Shown here piece by piece: positions 8,436-19,331 of a stretch of 64,000 nucleotides of DNA (position 1 is its first letter; every line of letters starts with the position of its first letter). The translations under genes were made by a program, and so were the position numbers. Origin of the DNA: Corynebacterium singulare (lineage in GTDB: Bacteria > Actinomycetota > Actinomycetes > Mycobacteriales > Mycobacteriaceae); assembly GCF_000833575.1 (NCBI RefSeq), contig NZ_CP010827.1, positions 434,001-498,000 on the forward strand. Direction: 5' to 3'. The notes beneath the pieces are model-generated. The model had not been told where the DNA came from, did no database searches, and worked only from the letters and a program-made list of their open reading frames with translations.

Positions 8436-9392
8436 ATGCTGCCCAAGTCCCGCATCTTCTCCGTCCTCCTGCTCGGCCTCGGCGTTGCGCTGATTGCTGC
8501 TGGCCTGGCGGCGTCGAGCTTCTTGAGCTTTAGTCCACGGCTGCCGCTGGATATTGAGGACACCACGTGGACGATGCACGATGAGAACGCCGCTGCGCAG
8601 GCGCTGTCCGCGGAGGGCGTTTCGCAGTATGAGGGGCCGATGACCTATCAGCTCAACATGGACATTCAGGAGCCGGCGGACAAGGACACCGCAACACTTC
8701 GGGTGGGGGAGTCTGCCATCCGCGGGGGCACGGGCAACGTGGAGGATTTGAGCTTTGCCCGCGTGTGGGCCTATCCCGTCGATCGCCTTAGTGGTGAGGC
8801 CACGGGCTCGGCAGCACTTTCCCACACCATGGGCTCGCCCACGGCGGAGGTCCCAGTCGAAGGCTATTGGCTCAAGCTGCCAGCCGATGCCGAGCAGACC
8901 ACCTATCCAGTGTTTGACCCGGTACTGCGCACAGCAGCGGACGCAGTGTTTGAGGAGTCCCTCGACATCGACGGCCGCACTGTCTACCGCTATCGCCAAG
9001 AGATCGAGCCCACCAACGTGGCTACTCTTTATGCAGGCAACACGACCACTACTTTGAGCAACGAGGATGGCTCCACCGAGCAGGGTTACCTCTTCCACGC
9101 CGCAACACGGGACCTCTTCGTGGACCAGGCCACTGGACTCGTCGTGGGCATGGACGTCGACGTGCGTGACTACTGGGCCGACCGCGAAGGTAACGAGCGC
9201 GAGATGCAGTTCGCCTTTACCGGCGCCACCGACGAGCAATCCCGAGCTGAGCTCCTCCAGCAGGCAGAGCGCTTCCCGCGCAGTGCGGTGGGGCAGTGGG
9301 TGCGCTGGGGCGGCGTCGGCAGTGGCGCGCTTCTGGTGTTGTTCGGGGCGCTGGGCGCTTTCCGACGTCCCGCACAGCGCCACTCCCGCTAA
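8436..9392 (+). CDS. DUF3068 family envelope protein (PorA-family type annotation)
   Basis: This 318-residue protein has one N-terminal membrane segment (ILLLG-type stretch near residues 8-28), a large extracytoplasmic domain, and a second hydrophobic segment near the C-terminus (GGVGSGALLVLFGALGAF). That layout matches the DUF3068 family found in mycolic-acid actinobacteria. Its biochemical role is unknown; an envelope function is inferred from topology and taxonomic spread. An AGGAT-type ribosome-binding site precedes the ATG. It is a single gene upstream of rpoB with its own spacer on both sides. Confidence 0.75.
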   Translation: MLPKSRIFSVLLLGLGVALIAAGLAASSFLSFSPRLPLDIEDTTWTMHDENAAAQALSAEGVSQYEGPMTYQLNMDIQEPADKDTATLRVGESAIRGGTGNVEDLSFARVWAYPVDRLSGEATGSAALSHTMGSPTAEVPVEGYWLKLPADAEQTTYPVFDPVLRTAADAVFEESLDIDGRTVYRYRQEIEPTNVATLYAGNTTTTLSNEDGSTEQGYLFHAATRDLFVDQATGLVVGMDVDVRDYWADREGNEREMQFAFTGATDEQSRAELLQQAERFPRSAVGQWVRWGGVGSGALLVLFGALGAFRRPAQRHSR

Positions 9393-9541
9393 CCTTCCGG
9401 ACGCGCGAATCGGTGTAGCGACACGCCAGAAGTGCGTTTCGCCTTTACAAGGCTGCCATTATGCTATAGGCTATTTCGTTGCGCTGGAATCTGGATCTTT
9501 AGTGCACATTTAGCCTTTCGAGCGGTGATGGAAAAACCGAC

Positions 9542-9570
9542 TTGACAAGGTGATTTTGTGCATTCTAAAC
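9542..9570 (+). promoter_or_regulatory. Candidate rpoB promoter
   Basis: A consensus -35 TTGACA is followed after 17 bp by CTAAAC, a weak -10. It would give a leader of about 100 nt. A second possible -10 (TATGCTATAGG) occurs near 9471. The 280-bp spacer before rpoB shows no other clear feature. Confidence 0.4.
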
Positions 9571-9673
9571 CCAGCCATTCCACAGCAGACCGAATGCTAA
9601 ATCTACCAGCGGTTTTGCACCTCACCGGCCAGGGTGGGGACGCAATCCGCCAGAGGTACTGGAAGGACCCATC

Positions 9674-12600
9674 TTGGCAGTCTCCCGCCAGACCAAGTCA
9701 GTGGCCAACATCCCTGGAGCCCCGAAGCGATACTCCTTCGCTAAAATCAGCGAACCCATCGCCGTCCCGGGCCTCCTCGATCTACAACTCGATTCTTACG
9801 CGTGGCTCATCGGTACCCCCGAATGGCGCGAACGCGAGCAGGCAGAGCGCGGCGATGATGCACGCGTGACGAGCGGCCTTGAGGATATCCTCGAGGAGCT
9901 TTCTCCGATCCAGGACTACTCGGGCAACATGTCCCTGTCCCTGTCGGAGCCTCGCTTCGAGCCGGTGAAGAACACCGTGGACGAGTGTAAAGAGAAGGAC
10001 ATCAACTACTCGGCGCCACTGTACGTCACCGCAGAATTCATTAACAACGATACCCAGGAGATTAAGTCCCAGACCGTCTTCATCGGTGACTTCCCGATGA
10101 TGACCGATAAGGGCACCTTCATCGTGAACGGAACCGAGCGCGTTATTGTCTCGCAGCTCGTGCGTTCCCCGGGCGTCTACTTTGATCAGACCATCGACAA
10201 GTCCACTGAGCGCCCGCTGCACTCTGTGAAGGTCATTCCTTCCCGCGGTGCGTGGCTCGAGTTTGACGTCGACAAGCGCGACACCGTCGGCGTTCGTATT
10301 GACCGCAAGCGCCGCCAGCCGGTCACCGTGCTGCTCAAGGCGCTCGGCTGGAGCGAGGAGCAGATCAAGGAGCGCTTCGGCTTCTCCGAGCTCATGATGT
10401 CCACCCTCGAGTCCGATGGCGTGGCTAACACCGATGAGGCTCTCCTGGAGATCTACCGTAAGCAGCGCCCGGGCGAGCAGCCCACCCGTGACCTCGCGCA
10501 GGCCCTGCTGGACAACTCCTTCTTCCGCGCCAAGCGCTATGACTTGGCTAAGGTCGGCCGTTACAAGGTCAACCGAAAGCTGGGCCTGGGCGGCGACCAC
10601 GAGGGCCTGATGACCCTGACTGAGGAAGACATCGCTGTCACCCTCGAGTATCTCGTGCGCCTGCATGCAGGCGAGCGTGAGATGAAGGCCCCGAACGGTG
10701 AGACCATCTCCATCCACACCGACGACATCGACCACTTTGGCAACCGCCGCCTGCGCACCGTGGGCGAGCTCATCCAAAACCAGGTCCGCGTGGGCCTGTC
10801 CCGCATGGAGCGTGTTGTCCGCGAGCGCATGACCACCCAGGACGCGGAGTCGATCACCCCGACCTCCCTGATCAACGTCCGTCCGGTCTCCGCTGCCATC
10901 CGCGAGTTCTTCGGTACCTCCCAGCTCTCGCAGTTCATGGACCAGAACAACTCCCTGTCCGGCTTGACCCACAAGCGCCGCCTGTCCGCGCTGGGCCCGG
11001 GCGGTCTGTCTCGTGAGCGCGCCGGCATTGAGGTGCGAGACGTTCACGCCTCGCACTACGGCCGCATGTGCCCGATTGAGACGCCTGAGGGTCCGAACAT
11101 TGGTCTGATCGGCTCGCTGGCGTCCTACGCGCGCGTCAACGCCTTTGGCTTCATCGAGACCCCGTACCGCAAGGTCGTGGACGGTAAGGTCACCGACCAG
11201 GTTGAGTACCTCACCGCTGATGAAGAGGATCGCTTTGCCATTGCCCAGGCAGAGGTTGAAAAGGATGCCGACGGCACCCTGACCGGCGACCGTATCGAGG
11301 TCCGCCTCAAGGACGGTGACATCGGCGTGACCGACGCCGCGGGTGTGGACTACGTTGACGTTTCCCCGCGCCAGATGGTGTCCGTGGCAACCGCCATGAT
11401 TCCGTTCCTCGAGCACGACGATGCTAACCGTGCCCTCATGGGCGCGAACATGCAGCGTCAGGCTGTGCCGCTGGTGCGTTCCGAGGCCCCCTACGTGGGC
11501 ACCGGTATGGAGCAGCGCGCTGCCTACGACGCCGGTGACCTCATCATCACTCCGAAGGCCGGTGTGGTGGAGAACGTCACCGCCGACCTCATCACCATCA
11601 TGGATGATGAAGGCCAGCGCGATACTTACATGCTGCGCAAGTTTGAGCGCACCAACCAGAACACCAACTACAACCAGACTCCTCTGGTGTCCTTGGGTGA
11701 CCGTGTGGAGGCGGGCCAGGTGCTTGCTGACGGCCCCGGTACCCACAACGGTGAGATGTCCCTCGGCCGCAACCTCCTGGTTGCCTTCATGCCGTGGGAA
11801 GGCCACAACTACGAGGACGCCATCATCCTCAACCAGCGCATCGTGGAGGAGGATATTCTCACCTCGATCCACATCGAGGAGCACGAGATTGATGCTCGCG
11901 ATACCAAGCTGGGTCCGGAGGAGATCACCCGCGAGATTCCGAACGTCTCCGACGACGTCCTGCGTGACCTCGACGAGCGCGGCATCGTCCGCATTGGTGC
12001 TGACGTCCGCGCCGGCGACATCCTGGTGGGTAAGGTCACCCCGAAGGGTGAGACCGAGCTGACCCCGGAGGAGCGCCTGCTGCGCGCTATCTTCGGTGAG
12101 AAAGCCCGCGAGGTCCGCGATACCTCTATGAAGGTTCCGCACGGTGAGACCGGTAAGGTTATCGGCGTGTCCCGCTTCTCCCGCGAGGATGACGACGATC
12201 TGGCCCCGGGCGTCAACGAGATGATCCGCGTTTACGTGGCTCAGAAGCGCAAGATCCAGGACGGCGATAAGCTGGCCGGCCGCCACGGCAACAAGGGCGT
12301 TGTGGGCAAGATTCTCCCGCCGGAGGATATGCCGTTCATGGAAGATGGCACCCCGGTGGACATCATCCTCAACACCCACGGTGTGCCGCGTCGTATGAAC
12401 ATTGGTCAGGTTCTTGAGGTTCACCTCGGCTGGCTGGCGCACGCTGGTTGGAAGATTGATACCGAGGATCCGGCCAACGCCGATCTGCTGAAGAAGCTGC
12501 CGGAAGAGCTGTACGACGTCCCGCCGGAGTCCCTCACCGCAACCCCGGTCTTCGACGGCGCTACCAACGAGGAAATCTCTCGCCTGCTGGCGTCCTCCAA

Positions 12601-13153
12601 GCCGAACCGCGATGGTGACGTCATGGTGGATGAGCACGGTAAGGCCCGTCTCTTCGATGGCCGCTCCGGCGAGCCGTACATGTACCCGGTTTCCGTGGGC
12701 TACATGTACATGCTCAAGCTGCACCACCTCGTCGACGAGAAGATTCACGCTCGTTCCACCGGCCCGTACTCCATGATTACCCAGCAGCCGCTGGGTGGTA
12801 AGGCACAGTTCGGTGGCCAGCGCTTCGGTGAGATGGAGGTGTGGGCAATGCAGGCTTATGGCGCTGCCTACACCCTGCAGGAGCTCCTGACCATCAAGTC
12901 CGATGACGTCGTCGGCCGCGTCAAGGTCTACGAGGCAATCGTCAAGGGCGATAACATCCCGGATCCGGGTATTCCGGAGTCCTTCAAGGTCCTCCTCAAG
13001 GAGCTGCAGTCCTTGTGCCTCAACGTGGAGGTTCTCTCCACGGACGGTACTCCGATGGAACTGTCTGGTTCCGACGATGACGACATGGACGGCGCTCCGT
13101 CCCTGGGCATTAACCTGTCTCGCGACGAGCGCTCCGACGCCGATATCGCCTAG
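9674..13153 (+). CDS. rpoB: DNA-directed RNA polymerase beta subunit
   Basis: RpoB (1159 residues) forms the catalytic cleft with beta-prime. The TTG start is chosen because GGAAGGA lies 7 nt upstream and the product then begins AVSRQTKS as in related actinobacteria. An upstream in-frame LEGPI stretch has no good start codon. The rifampicin-resistance region reads [17 protein letters not shown] followed by [15 protein letters not shown]. The His and Ser positions usually changed in resistant strains (526 and 531 in E. coli numbering) are wild type. rpoC follows 92 nt after the stop. Confidence 0.98.
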   Translation: MAVSRQTKSVANIPGAPKRYSFAKISEPIAVPGLLDLQLDSYAWLIGTPEWREREQAERGDDARVTSGLEDILEELSPIQDYSGNMSLSLSEPRFEPVKNTVDECKEKDINYSAPLYVTAEFINNDTQEIKSQTVFIGDFPMMTDKGTFIVNGTERVIVSQLVRSPGVYFDQTIDKSTERPLHSVKVIPSRGAWLEFDVDKRDTVGVRIDRKRRQPVTVLLKALGWSEEQIKERFGFSELMMSTLESDGVANTDEALLEIYRKQRPGEQPTRDLAQALLDNSFFRAKRYDLAKVGRYKVNRKLGLGGDHEGLMTLTEEDIAVTLEYLVRLHAGEREMKAPNGETISIHTDDIDHFGNRRLRTVGELIQNQVRVGLSRMERVVRERMTTQDAESITPTSLINVRPVSAAIREFFGTSQLSQFMDQNNSLSGLTHKRRLSALGPGGLSRERAGIEVRDVHASHYGRMCPIETPEGPNIGLIGSLASYARVNAFGFIETPYRKVVDGKVTDQVEYLTADEEDRFAIAQAEVEKDADGTLTGDRIEVRLKDGDIGVTDAAGVDYVDVSPRQMVSVATAMIPFLEHDDANRALMGANMQRQAVPLVRSEAPYVGTGMEQRAAYDAGDLIITPKAGVVENVTADLITIMDDEGQRDTYMLRKFERTNQNTNYNQTPLVSLGDRVEAGQVLADGPGTHNGEMSLGRNLLVAFMPWEGHNYEDAIILNQRIVEEDILTSIHIEEHEIDARDTKLGPEEITREIPNVSDDVLRDLDERGIVRIGADVRAGDILVGKVTPKGETELTPEERLLRAIFGEKAREVRDTSMKVPHGETGKVIGVSRFSREDDDDLAPGVNEMIRVYVAQKRKIQDGDKLAGRHGNKGVVGKILPPEDMPFMEDGTPVDIILNTHGVPRRMNIGQVLEVHLGWLAHAGWKIDTEDPANADLLKKLPEELYDVPPESLTATPVFDGATNEEISRLLASSKPNRDGDVMVDEHGKARLFDGRSGEPYMYPVSVGYMYMLKLHHLVDEKIHARSTGPYSMITQQPLGGKAQFGGQRFGEMEVWAMQAYGAAYTLQELLTIKSDDVVGRVKVYEAIVKGDNIPDPGIPESFKVLLKELQSLCLNVEVLSTDGTPMELSGSDDDDMDGAPSLGINLSRDERSDADIA

Positions 13154-13245
13154 CTTCTCGGTCCGCCGCTAGGCGGGCATAACGAATCACTAACTCATAA
13201 AAGCCATCAACTTCCCCCGCCAGGGGGATGAAAGGGAGACATTAC

Positions 13246-16200
13246 GTGTTTGACGTAAATCTCTTCGACGAGCTCCGTATCGGTCTGGCCACCGCCGAGG
13301 ACATCCGCCGCTGGTCTAAGGGCGAGGTTAAGAAGCCTGAGACCATTAACTACCGAACCCTCAAGCCAGAGAAGGACGGCCTCTTCTGCGAGCGCATCTT
13401 CGGTCCGACCCGCGACTGGGAGTGCTCCTGCGGTAAGTACAAGCGTGTCCGCTACAAGGGCATCATCTGTGAGCGCTGCGGCGTCGAGGTGACCAAGTCC
13501 AAGGTTCGCCGTGAGCGCATGGGCCACATCGAGCTGGCCGCGCCGGTTACCCACATCTGGTACTTCAAGGGTGTTCCTTCCCGTCTGGGTTACCTGCTGG
13601 ACCTGGCTCCGAAGGATCTTGAGCGCATCATTTACTTCGCTGCCAACATCATCACCTCCGTGGACGAGGAAGCTCGCCACAATGATCAGTCCACTCTTGA
13701 GGCAGAAATGCTTCTGGAGAAGAAGGACGTAGAGGATGACGTCGAGTCCGAGATCGCTGAGCGCGCTGCCAAGCTCGAGCAGGATCTGGCTGAGCTGGAA
13801 GCCGCCGGCGCTAAGGCCGACGCCCGCCGCAAGGTCCAGAACGCTGCCGACAAGGAGATGCAGCACATCCGCGAGCGCGGTGAGCGCGAGGTCGCTCGCC
13901 TCGACGAAATCTGGAACACCTTCATCAAGCTTGCTCCGAAGCAGATGATCATCGATGAGACCATCTACGAAGAGCTCGTTGACCGCTACGAGGATTACTT
14001 CACCGGCGGTATGGGTGCTGAGGCCATCCAGACCCTCATCCGCAACTTCGACCTCGAGTCTGAGGCCGAGGAGCTCAAGGAAATCATCAACAACGGCAAG
14101 GGTCAGAAGAAGATGCGTGCCCTGAAGCGCCTCAAGGTCGTCGCGGCCTTCTTGCGCTCGGGCAACGACCCGGCCGGCATGGTGCTTGACGCTATCCCGG
14201 TGATCCCACCGGAGCTGCGCCCGATGGTGCAGCTGGACGGTGGCCGCTTCGCCACCTCCGACCTCAACGATCTGTACCGCCGTGTGATTAACCGCAACAA
14301 CCGCCTCAAGCGCATGATCGACCTCGGCGCCCCCGAGATCATCGTGAACAACGAGAAGCGCATGCTGCAGGAGTCCGTCGACGCGCTCTTCGACAACGGC
14401 CGTCGCGGCCGTCCGGTCACCGGCCCGGGCAACCGCCCGCTGAAGTCGCTGTCTGACCTGCTTAAGGGTAAGCAGGGCCGCTTCCGCCAGAACCTGCTGG
14501 GTAAGCGTGTCGACTACTCTGGTCGTTCCGTTATTATCGTTGGTCCGCAGCTCAAGCTGCACGAGTGTGGTCTGCCGAAGCTCATGGCTCTGGAGCTGTT
14601 CAAGCCCTTCGTCATGAAGCGTCTGGTGGAGAACGACTACGCCCAGAACATCAAGTCCGCCAAGCGCATGGTGGAGCGTCAGCGCCCTGAGGTGTGGGAC
14701 GTTCTTGAAGAGGCCATTTCTGAGCACCCAGTCATGCTGAACCGTGCGCCGACCCTGCACCGCCTGGGTATTCAGGCCTTCGAGCCGAAGCTCGTTGAGG
14801 GTAAGGCAATTCAGCTGCACCCGCTGGCCTGCGAGGCCTTCAACGCCGACTTCGACGGTGACCAGATGGCAGTCCACCTGCCACTGTCCGCTGAGGCACA
14901 GGCTGAGGCCCGCGTTCTCATGCTGGCGTCCAACAACATTCTGTCTCCTGCATCCGGTAAGCCGCTTGCGATGCCGCGTCTGGATATGGTGACCGGCCTG
15001 TACTACCTCACCATGGACAAGGGCGAGGACGAGATCGGTGGCGCGGGAGCTTACGCTCCCGCAAACGAGAACGGACCGGCACAGGGCGTGTACTCCTCCT
15101 ACGCAGAGGCCATCATGGCTCGTGACCGTGGCGTACTGGGCCTGCAGGCCCCGATCAAGGTCCGCATTTCTCACCTGCGTCCGCCGGCAGACATCGAGGC
15201 AGAGCAGTTCCCCGATGGCTGGCAGAAGGGGCAGGCCTGGATGGCGGAGACCACCCTTGGCCGCATCATGTTCAATGACTTGCTACCGTGGAACTACCCG
15301 TACCTTGAGGGCGTCATGGTCCGTAAGGGCGGTTCCGCCAACAAGATGCTCCTCGGTGACGTCATTAATGACCTTGCTGCGAAGTACCCGATGATCACCG
15401 TTGCCCAGGTTCTGGACAAGATGAAGGACGCTGGCTTCTACTGGGCTACACGTTCTGGCGTGACCATCACCATGCACGACGTTCTGGTCCTCCCGAACAA
15501 GACCGAGGTTCTCGAGTCCTATGAGAAGGAAGCAGAGCGCATCGAGCGCAAGTACTGGGAGCAGGGTGCTCTGACCGAGCGCGAGCGCTACGACCGCCTG
15601 GTTGAGCTCTGGAAGGACGCTACCGACACCGTCGGTGAGGCCGTCGAGAACATGTACCCGGATGACAACCCGATTCCGATGATCGTTAAGTCCGGTGCAG
15701 CCGGTAACATGCGTCAGATCTGGACCCTGGCCGGTATGAAGGGCATGGTTGTGAACTCCAAGGGTGACTACATCACCCGTCCGATTAAGACCTCCTTCCG
15801 TGAAGGTCTGTCGGTTCTGGAGTACTTCAACAACTCCCACGGCTCCCGTAAGGGTCTGGCCGATACCGCTCTGCGTACCGCCGACTCTGGTTACCTCACC
15901 CGTCGTCTCGTCGACGTGGCACAGGACGTCATCGTCCGCGAAGAGGACTGTGGCACCCGTCAGGGTGTGCGCGTCCCGCTCGGTGTCGAAACCACCCCGG
16001 GCAATTACGATCTGCACGAGCTGTGGGAGACCTCCGCATCCGGCCGCGTTGTCGCAGGCGACGTCAAGGATGAGAACGGCGAGGTGCTCGCTGAAGCTGG
16101 CGCAGACCTCACTGAGGAGCTCAGCCGCAAGATCGTCGCCGCTGGTGTTCTGGAGATCAAGGTTCGCTCTGTGCTGACCTGCCAGACCCCGGCCGGTGTG

Positions 16201-17241
16201 TGCGCGAAGTGCTACGGCAAGTCCATGGCTTCTGGCCAGCTCGTTGATATCGGCGAGGCTGTCGGTATTGTGGCCGCCCAGTCCATTGGTGAGCCGGGTA
16301 CCCAGCTGACCATGCGTACCTTCCACCAGGGTGGTGTCGGTGGCGATATTACCGGTGGTCTGCCGCGTGTTCAGGAGCTCTTCGAGGCCCGTAACCCGAA
16401 GAACCGCGCCCCGATTGCATCCGTCGACGGCACCGTGTCCCTGTCCGATGAGGGCAACTTCTGGACTCTGACCATCACTCCGGATGACGGTTCCGACAAC
16501 GTGGTTTATGAGAAGCTCTCGAAGCGTCAGGGCCTGGCTCAGGTCCGTCGTCCGATGGAGTCGAACCCGGATGCCATGATCGAGCGTTCTTTGCGCGATG
16601 GTGACCACGTAACCACCGGTGACCGCCTCATGCGCGGTGCCGCTGATCCGCACGATGTGCTTGAGGTTCTCGGCCGCCGTGGTGTGGAGAAGCACCTCAT
16701 TGATGAGGTCCAGGCTGTCTACCGTGCACAGGGTGTGGCCATCCACGACAAGCACATTGAGATCATCATCCGTCAGATGCTGCGTCGCGGTACCGTCATC
16801 GACGCTGGTACCACCGACCTGCTGCCGGGTAACCTCATTGACCTTTCGGAGGCCAAGCAGGTCAACGCCGCTCAGGTTGCTGAGGGTGGTCAGCCGGCTC
16901 AGCTGCGCAGTGAGATCATGGGTATCACCAAGGCCTCGCTGGCTACGGAGTCCTGGCTGTCTGCGGCTTCCTTCCAGGAGACCACGCGCGTGCTTACCGA
17001 CGCCGCCATCAACAAGCGCTCGGATCAGCTCATCGGTCTGAAGGAGAATGTCATCATCGGTAAGCTGATTCCGGCCGGTACCGGTATTTCCCGCTACCGC
17101 AACATCAGCGTTAAGCCGACCGAGGCTGCACGCAATGCTGCGTACTCCATTCCGACCTACGGTGATTCCATCTACGGCGACGATGGCTTCGGTGAGTTCA
17201 CCGGCGCCTCCGTGCCGCTGGAGGAGGATTACACCTTCTAA
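13246..17241 (+). CDS. rpoC: DNA-directed RNA polymerase beta-prime subunit
   Basis: RpoC (1331 residues from this start) carries the catalytic [12 protein letters not shown] loop that binds the active-site magnesium. It has the N-terminal zinc ribbon (CSCGKY then CERCG) and a second cysteine cluster ([11 protein letters not shown]). The bridge and trigger-loop region is seen at [18 protein letters not shown] is preferred over an ATG 18 nt upstream because AAAGGGAG sits 7 nt before it and the protein then starts [12 protein letters not shown], as in relatives. The gene ends before a strong terminator. Confidence 0.98.
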   Translation: MFDVNLFDELRIGLATAEDIRRWSKGEVKKPETINYRTLKPEKDGLFCERIFGPTRDWECSCGKYKRVRYKGIICERCGVEVTKSKVRRERMGHIELAAPVTHIWYFKGVPSRLGYLLDLAPKDLERIIYFAANIITSVDEEARHNDQSTLEAEMLLEKKDVEDDVESEIAERAAKLEQDLAELEAAGAKADARRKVQNAADKEMQHIRERGEREVARLDEIWNTFIKLAPKQMIIDETIYEELVDRYEDYFTGGMGAEAIQTLIRNFDLESEAEELKEIINNGKGQKKMRALKRLKVVAAFLRSGNDPAGMVLDAIPVIPPELRPMVQLDGGRFATSDLNDLYRRVINRNNRLKRMIDLGAPEIIVNNEKRMLQESVDALFDNGRRGRPVTGPGNRPLKSLSDLLKGKQGRFRQNLLGKRVDYSGRSVIIVGPQLKLHECGLPKLMALELFKPFVMKRLVENDYAQNIKSAKRMVERQRPEVWDVLEEAISEHPVMLNRAPTLHRLGIQAFEPKLVEGKAIQLHPLACEAFNADFDGDQMAVHLPLSAEAQAEARVLMLASNNILSPASGKPLAMPRLDMVTGLYYLTMDKGEDEIGGAGAYAPANENGPAQGVYSSYAEAIMARDRGVLGLQAPIKVRISHLRPPADIEAEQFPDGWQKGQAWMAETTLGRIMFNDLLPWNYPYLEGVMVRKGGSANKMLLGDVINDLAAKYPMITVAQVLDKMKDAGFYWATRSGVTITMHDVLVLPNKTEVLESYEKEAERIERKYWEQGALTERERYDRLVELWKDATDTVGEAVENMYPDDNPIPMIVKSGAAGNMRQIWTLAGMKGMVVNSKGDYITRPIKTSFREGLSVLEYFNNSHGSRKGLADTALRTADSGYLTRRLVDVAQDVIVREEDCGTRQGVRVPLGVETTPGNYDLHELWETSASGRVVAGDVKDENGEVLAEAGADLTEELSRKIVAAGVLEIKVRSVLTCQTPAGVCAKCYGKSMASGQLVDIGEAVGIVAAQSIGEPGTQLTMRTFHQGGVGGDITGGLPRVQELFEARNPKNRAPIASVDGTVSLSDEGNFWTLTITPDDGSDNVVYEKLSKRQGLAQVRRPMESNPDAMIERSLRDGDHVTTGDRLMRGAADPHDVLEVLGRRGVEKHLIDEVQAVYRAQGVAIHDKHIEIIIRQMLRRGTVIDAGTTDLLPGNLIDLSEAKQVNAAQVAEGGQPAQLRSEIMGITKASLATESWLSAASFQETTRVLTDAAINKRSDQLIGLKENVIIGKLIPAGTGISRYRNISVKPTEAARNAAYSIPTYGDSIYGDDGFGEFTGASVPLEEDYTF

Positions 17242-17292
17242 GGTGATGAGCAGTTACTGTGCGTAGTTCGTGATTAGCGCACGAGAGAAATG

Positions 17293-17331
17293 CCCCCGTT
17301 CGCCCTAACTTGGGCGGGCGGGGGTATTTTT
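17293..17331 (+). terminator. Terminator of rpoBC
   Basis: A 13-bp GC-rich stem (CCCCCGTTCGCCC paired with GGGCGGGCGGGGG, two G-U pairs in RNA) with a 6-nt loop is followed by TATTTTT, 50 nt after the rpoC stop. Confidence 0.88.
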
Positions 17332-17409
17332 GCGTGGTGCGTAGAGCCACTCAATGCCATCAGCAATGTTAATACCATTAACAGAAATTTATGGCATGAG
17401 CTGCCATAA

Positions 17410-17916
17410 TTGATTGCTAATTTGTCGATAAGCCCTTTTACTCAGGGGCGAAACTGGGTATATGGGGGAGGAAGGGAGACGTTGCCCCGTACTCAGCGTT
17501 GCTTAGCAACTCTGAGGGGTGCTCTATGCCCGGGATTGGGATTTGTGGGGTTAGTGTCTCAAGCGGAGAACGCGACGACGGTAGGGATAACACCGGAAAC
17601 ATTATTTCGTGCACGTGTGCGAGAAGCGGATCGAATGTACCTGCCAGCGTAGGGTGGCATGTTCCGCTCGTAGTTCAGTCCATGAGCAGGGAATACCTTT
17701 ATTACTTGCGTCCGTGGTAGCGGGGGACTATTCTCAGCAAACGATCAGTTAAAAATCAATACTAAGTATGTAATTGAATGCGCTGAAGTGGCGCAGAGAT
17801 GTTCCCCAAAAGACTTGGGTACTCCCGAGAAGCTTTCTCCTTTCCTTAAGCACTCAACGAGAGTTCCCATGGTGGTCGGTGCACTAAGAGCCGGCTTCAT
17901 GTACCCCGTCGCGTAG
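17410..17916 (+). pseudogene. Decayed small secreted-protein-like gene
   Basis: No intact gene fills this 760-bp gap, but plus-strand coding traces are present. The first reading frame gives a hydrophobic, signal-like stretch (LRGALCPGLGFVGLVSQAEN) and about 30 more residues before a TAG near 17650. The +2 frame then stays open (WHVPLVVQSMSREYLYYL). The original frame reopens around 17685 (TCVRGSGGLFSAND) and runs to a TAG at 17914. That last stop sits inside a hairpin arm that looks like a terminator. Two compensating frameshifts in a former gene would explain this. No family is recognised, and chance open frames remain possible. Confidence 0.3.
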
Positions 17917-17938
17917 GTCAGAGGACGCGACGGGGTAC
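17901..17938 (+). terminator. Hairpin at the end of the decayed gene
   Basis: A perfect 14-bp inverted repeat (GTACCCCGTCGCGT) with a 10-nt loop overlaps the TAG of the preceding plus-strand frame. Only a short T run (TTTT, 9 nt further) follows, so termination strength is uncertain. It also lies downstream of the minus-strand hydrolase gene. Confidence 0.5.
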
Positions 17939-17999
17939 TGCGCAGTTTTAGGGCCGATGTGAGTAAGCGGCGTGGGGAAGAGACTAACGGACGCAACTT

Positions 18000-19073
18000 T
18001 TAGCTCTCGTGCCATTCTTCGAGGCGTTCGAGCAAAGTCTTGTCAGACTCCAGCTTTGCCTCACGGTTGGCCTCCACGGTCCCGCCCATCATGGTTTCCC
18101 AGGAGGGGCCGACAAGCTCATCAATATTCTCGTGAAAAAGGTGGCCGGCGCCCTCGTAGATGTGAGGTTCAAGGTTGTCGTTCTGCTCGTTCAGAGCCTT
18201 GGCGGCAACATCGGCTTGCCACATTGCGTCCTCCGTCCCGGCGAAGAGGAGTCCATGACCATCGAACTGGCTGAGGTCAATGACGGTTTCTGGGTCGGCA
18301 GCGGCGGCGATGGCTTCATAGCTAGCGCGATAGGACACCGGCAGACCAAGGGCCAAGCGTGTCATGAGTTTGCCAAACTCGGCTCCCTGCTCAGCAGCAA
18401 ATTTGCCAAACTCGGCTCCCTGCTCAGCAGCAAAGGGGACGGGTTCGCCCTTCCATGTAAAGCTGCTCCGTGTGCCGGTATCACGCTGGTAGTTGAGGTT
18501 GCCGTACGTGTGATCCGCAGGGGTGTAGAGGACAATGTTGCTGATCTCTGGGTAACGAGCCGCCAAGTTTGCAGTGAGCTCCGCGCCCTTCGAGGTGCCG
18601 ATGACGGTCAGCGGTTGAACACCATTGCCCTTCTCGTTGGCATAGGCAATGACCTCATCAAAGAATTCGAGTGGGACTTCATCAATAAATTCCTTTTGGT
18701 CGGGTTGTCCAAAGAAGTAGAGGTCGAGCACATCGTAGCCGTTATCGCGGAGGAGTCGAGCCTGTTCCACGTTGGCGCCGCCGTCGGAGCCACCGAAGAC
18801 GACGACCGTGCCGGGGTGGGCGTCACCAAGCGGCGAGAGGTGGAACCCCTTCATGTAGTCGCCGTTGATTTTCTCCACGCCGTTCTCGCTGAGAATTCGT
18901 TCATCCCCGCCCTCGGGGTTTTCGGGGATTGCATAACGATTGGTGTTGATGGAACGGGCAATCCATATACCAGCGATCAGGAGGACCAAGCATAGGAGAA
19001 GAATCCCTAAGATCGTGAGAACAACTTTGATAGCTCGCGTGGCAAATGTCTCCTTTACTGACTGATGTGACAT
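18000..19073 (-). CDS. Membrane-anchored alpha/beta hydrolase (acyl-CoA thioester hydrolase/BAAT C-terminal-like)
   Basis: This 357-residue protein has an N-terminal membrane anchor (about residues 17-38) and an extracytoplasmic hydrolase domain. The nucleophile elbow is G-T-S-K-G with Ser161. His311 (GAGHLFH) and Asp282 (GTEDAMW) are likely triad partners. The fold resembles the BAAT C-terminal family; the substrate is unknown. Residues 215-225 and 226-236 are a direct duplication of AAEQGAEFGK plus F or L, from a perfect 33-bp tandem repeat. The gene stands alone on the minus strand. Confidence 0.78.
   Translation of the reverse strand: MSHQSVKETFATRAIKVVLTILGILLLCLVLLIAGIWIARSINTNRYAIPENPEGGDERILSENGVEKINGDYMKGFHLSPLGDAHPGTVVVFGGSDGGANVEQARLLRDNGYDVLDLYFFGQPDQKEFIDEVPLEFFDEVIAYANEKGNGVQPLTVIGTSKGAELTANLAARYPEISNIVLYTPADHTYGNLNYQRDTGTRSSFTWKGEPVPFAAEQGAEFGKFAAEQGAEFGKLMTRLALGLPVSYRASYEAIAAAADPETVIDLSQFDGHGLLFAGTEDAMWQADVAAKALNEQNDNLEPHIYEGAGHLFHENIDELVGPSWETMMGGTVEANREAKLESDKTLLERLEEWHES
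18369..18434. repeat. Perfect 33-bp tandem duplication inside the hydrolase gene
   Basis: Two identical adjacent 33-bp units keep the reading frame and duplicate 11 residues. Perfect identity suggests recent slippage; copy number may vary between strains. Confidence 0.92.
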
Positions 19074-19212
19074 GTGCCGCTATCTCCATTGTATTGCGTG
19101 GAAGTGCTGAAGGTGCTGGATGTGCCCTTATCGGGGCTGCTTGCTAAGCTGTCAGTGCTTTTGAGCTTTCTGGGTCGGCGCTGTGAGGTGCTGGCCGCTT
19201 TTAACTACACAA

Positions 19213-19327
19213 CGTCACGGGTGCTTCCTGTCCGCATGTGCTTCCCAGCGCACGGGAGGAGGCTGAGATGCCGCCGAGGGGCGGCGAACCGTCGAACCTG
19301 ATCCGGGTAATGCCGGCGAGAGGGAGG
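19213..19327 (+). promoter_or_regulatory. TPP riboswitch (THI element)
   Basis: The conserved thi-box parts are present in order: ACGGGTGC, GGCTGAGATG, a short variable stem (CCGCC/GGCGG), then GAACCTGATCCGGGTAATGC and CGAGAGGGA. The 3' edge of the aptamer runs directly into the ribosome-binding site AGGGAGG, 4 nt before the ykoE ATG. Ligand binding should therefore block translation by trapping the Shine-Dalgarno rather than by termination; that mechanism is inferred. Confidence 0.93.
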
Positions 19328-19331
19328 AAAA

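Noticed and set aside
10900..11000. Rifampicin-resistance mutation in rpoB
   Set aside because: The key His and Ser residues of the resistance region are wild type.
9782..12748. 988-residue open frame antisense to rpoB
   Set aside because: It is a shadow of rpoB codon bias; the composition is Val/Leu/His/Asp repetitive with no family features.
18009..18995. 328-residue open frame opposite the alpha/beta hydrolase
   Set aside because: The minus strand has a membrane anchor and catalytic motifs; the plus frame has none.
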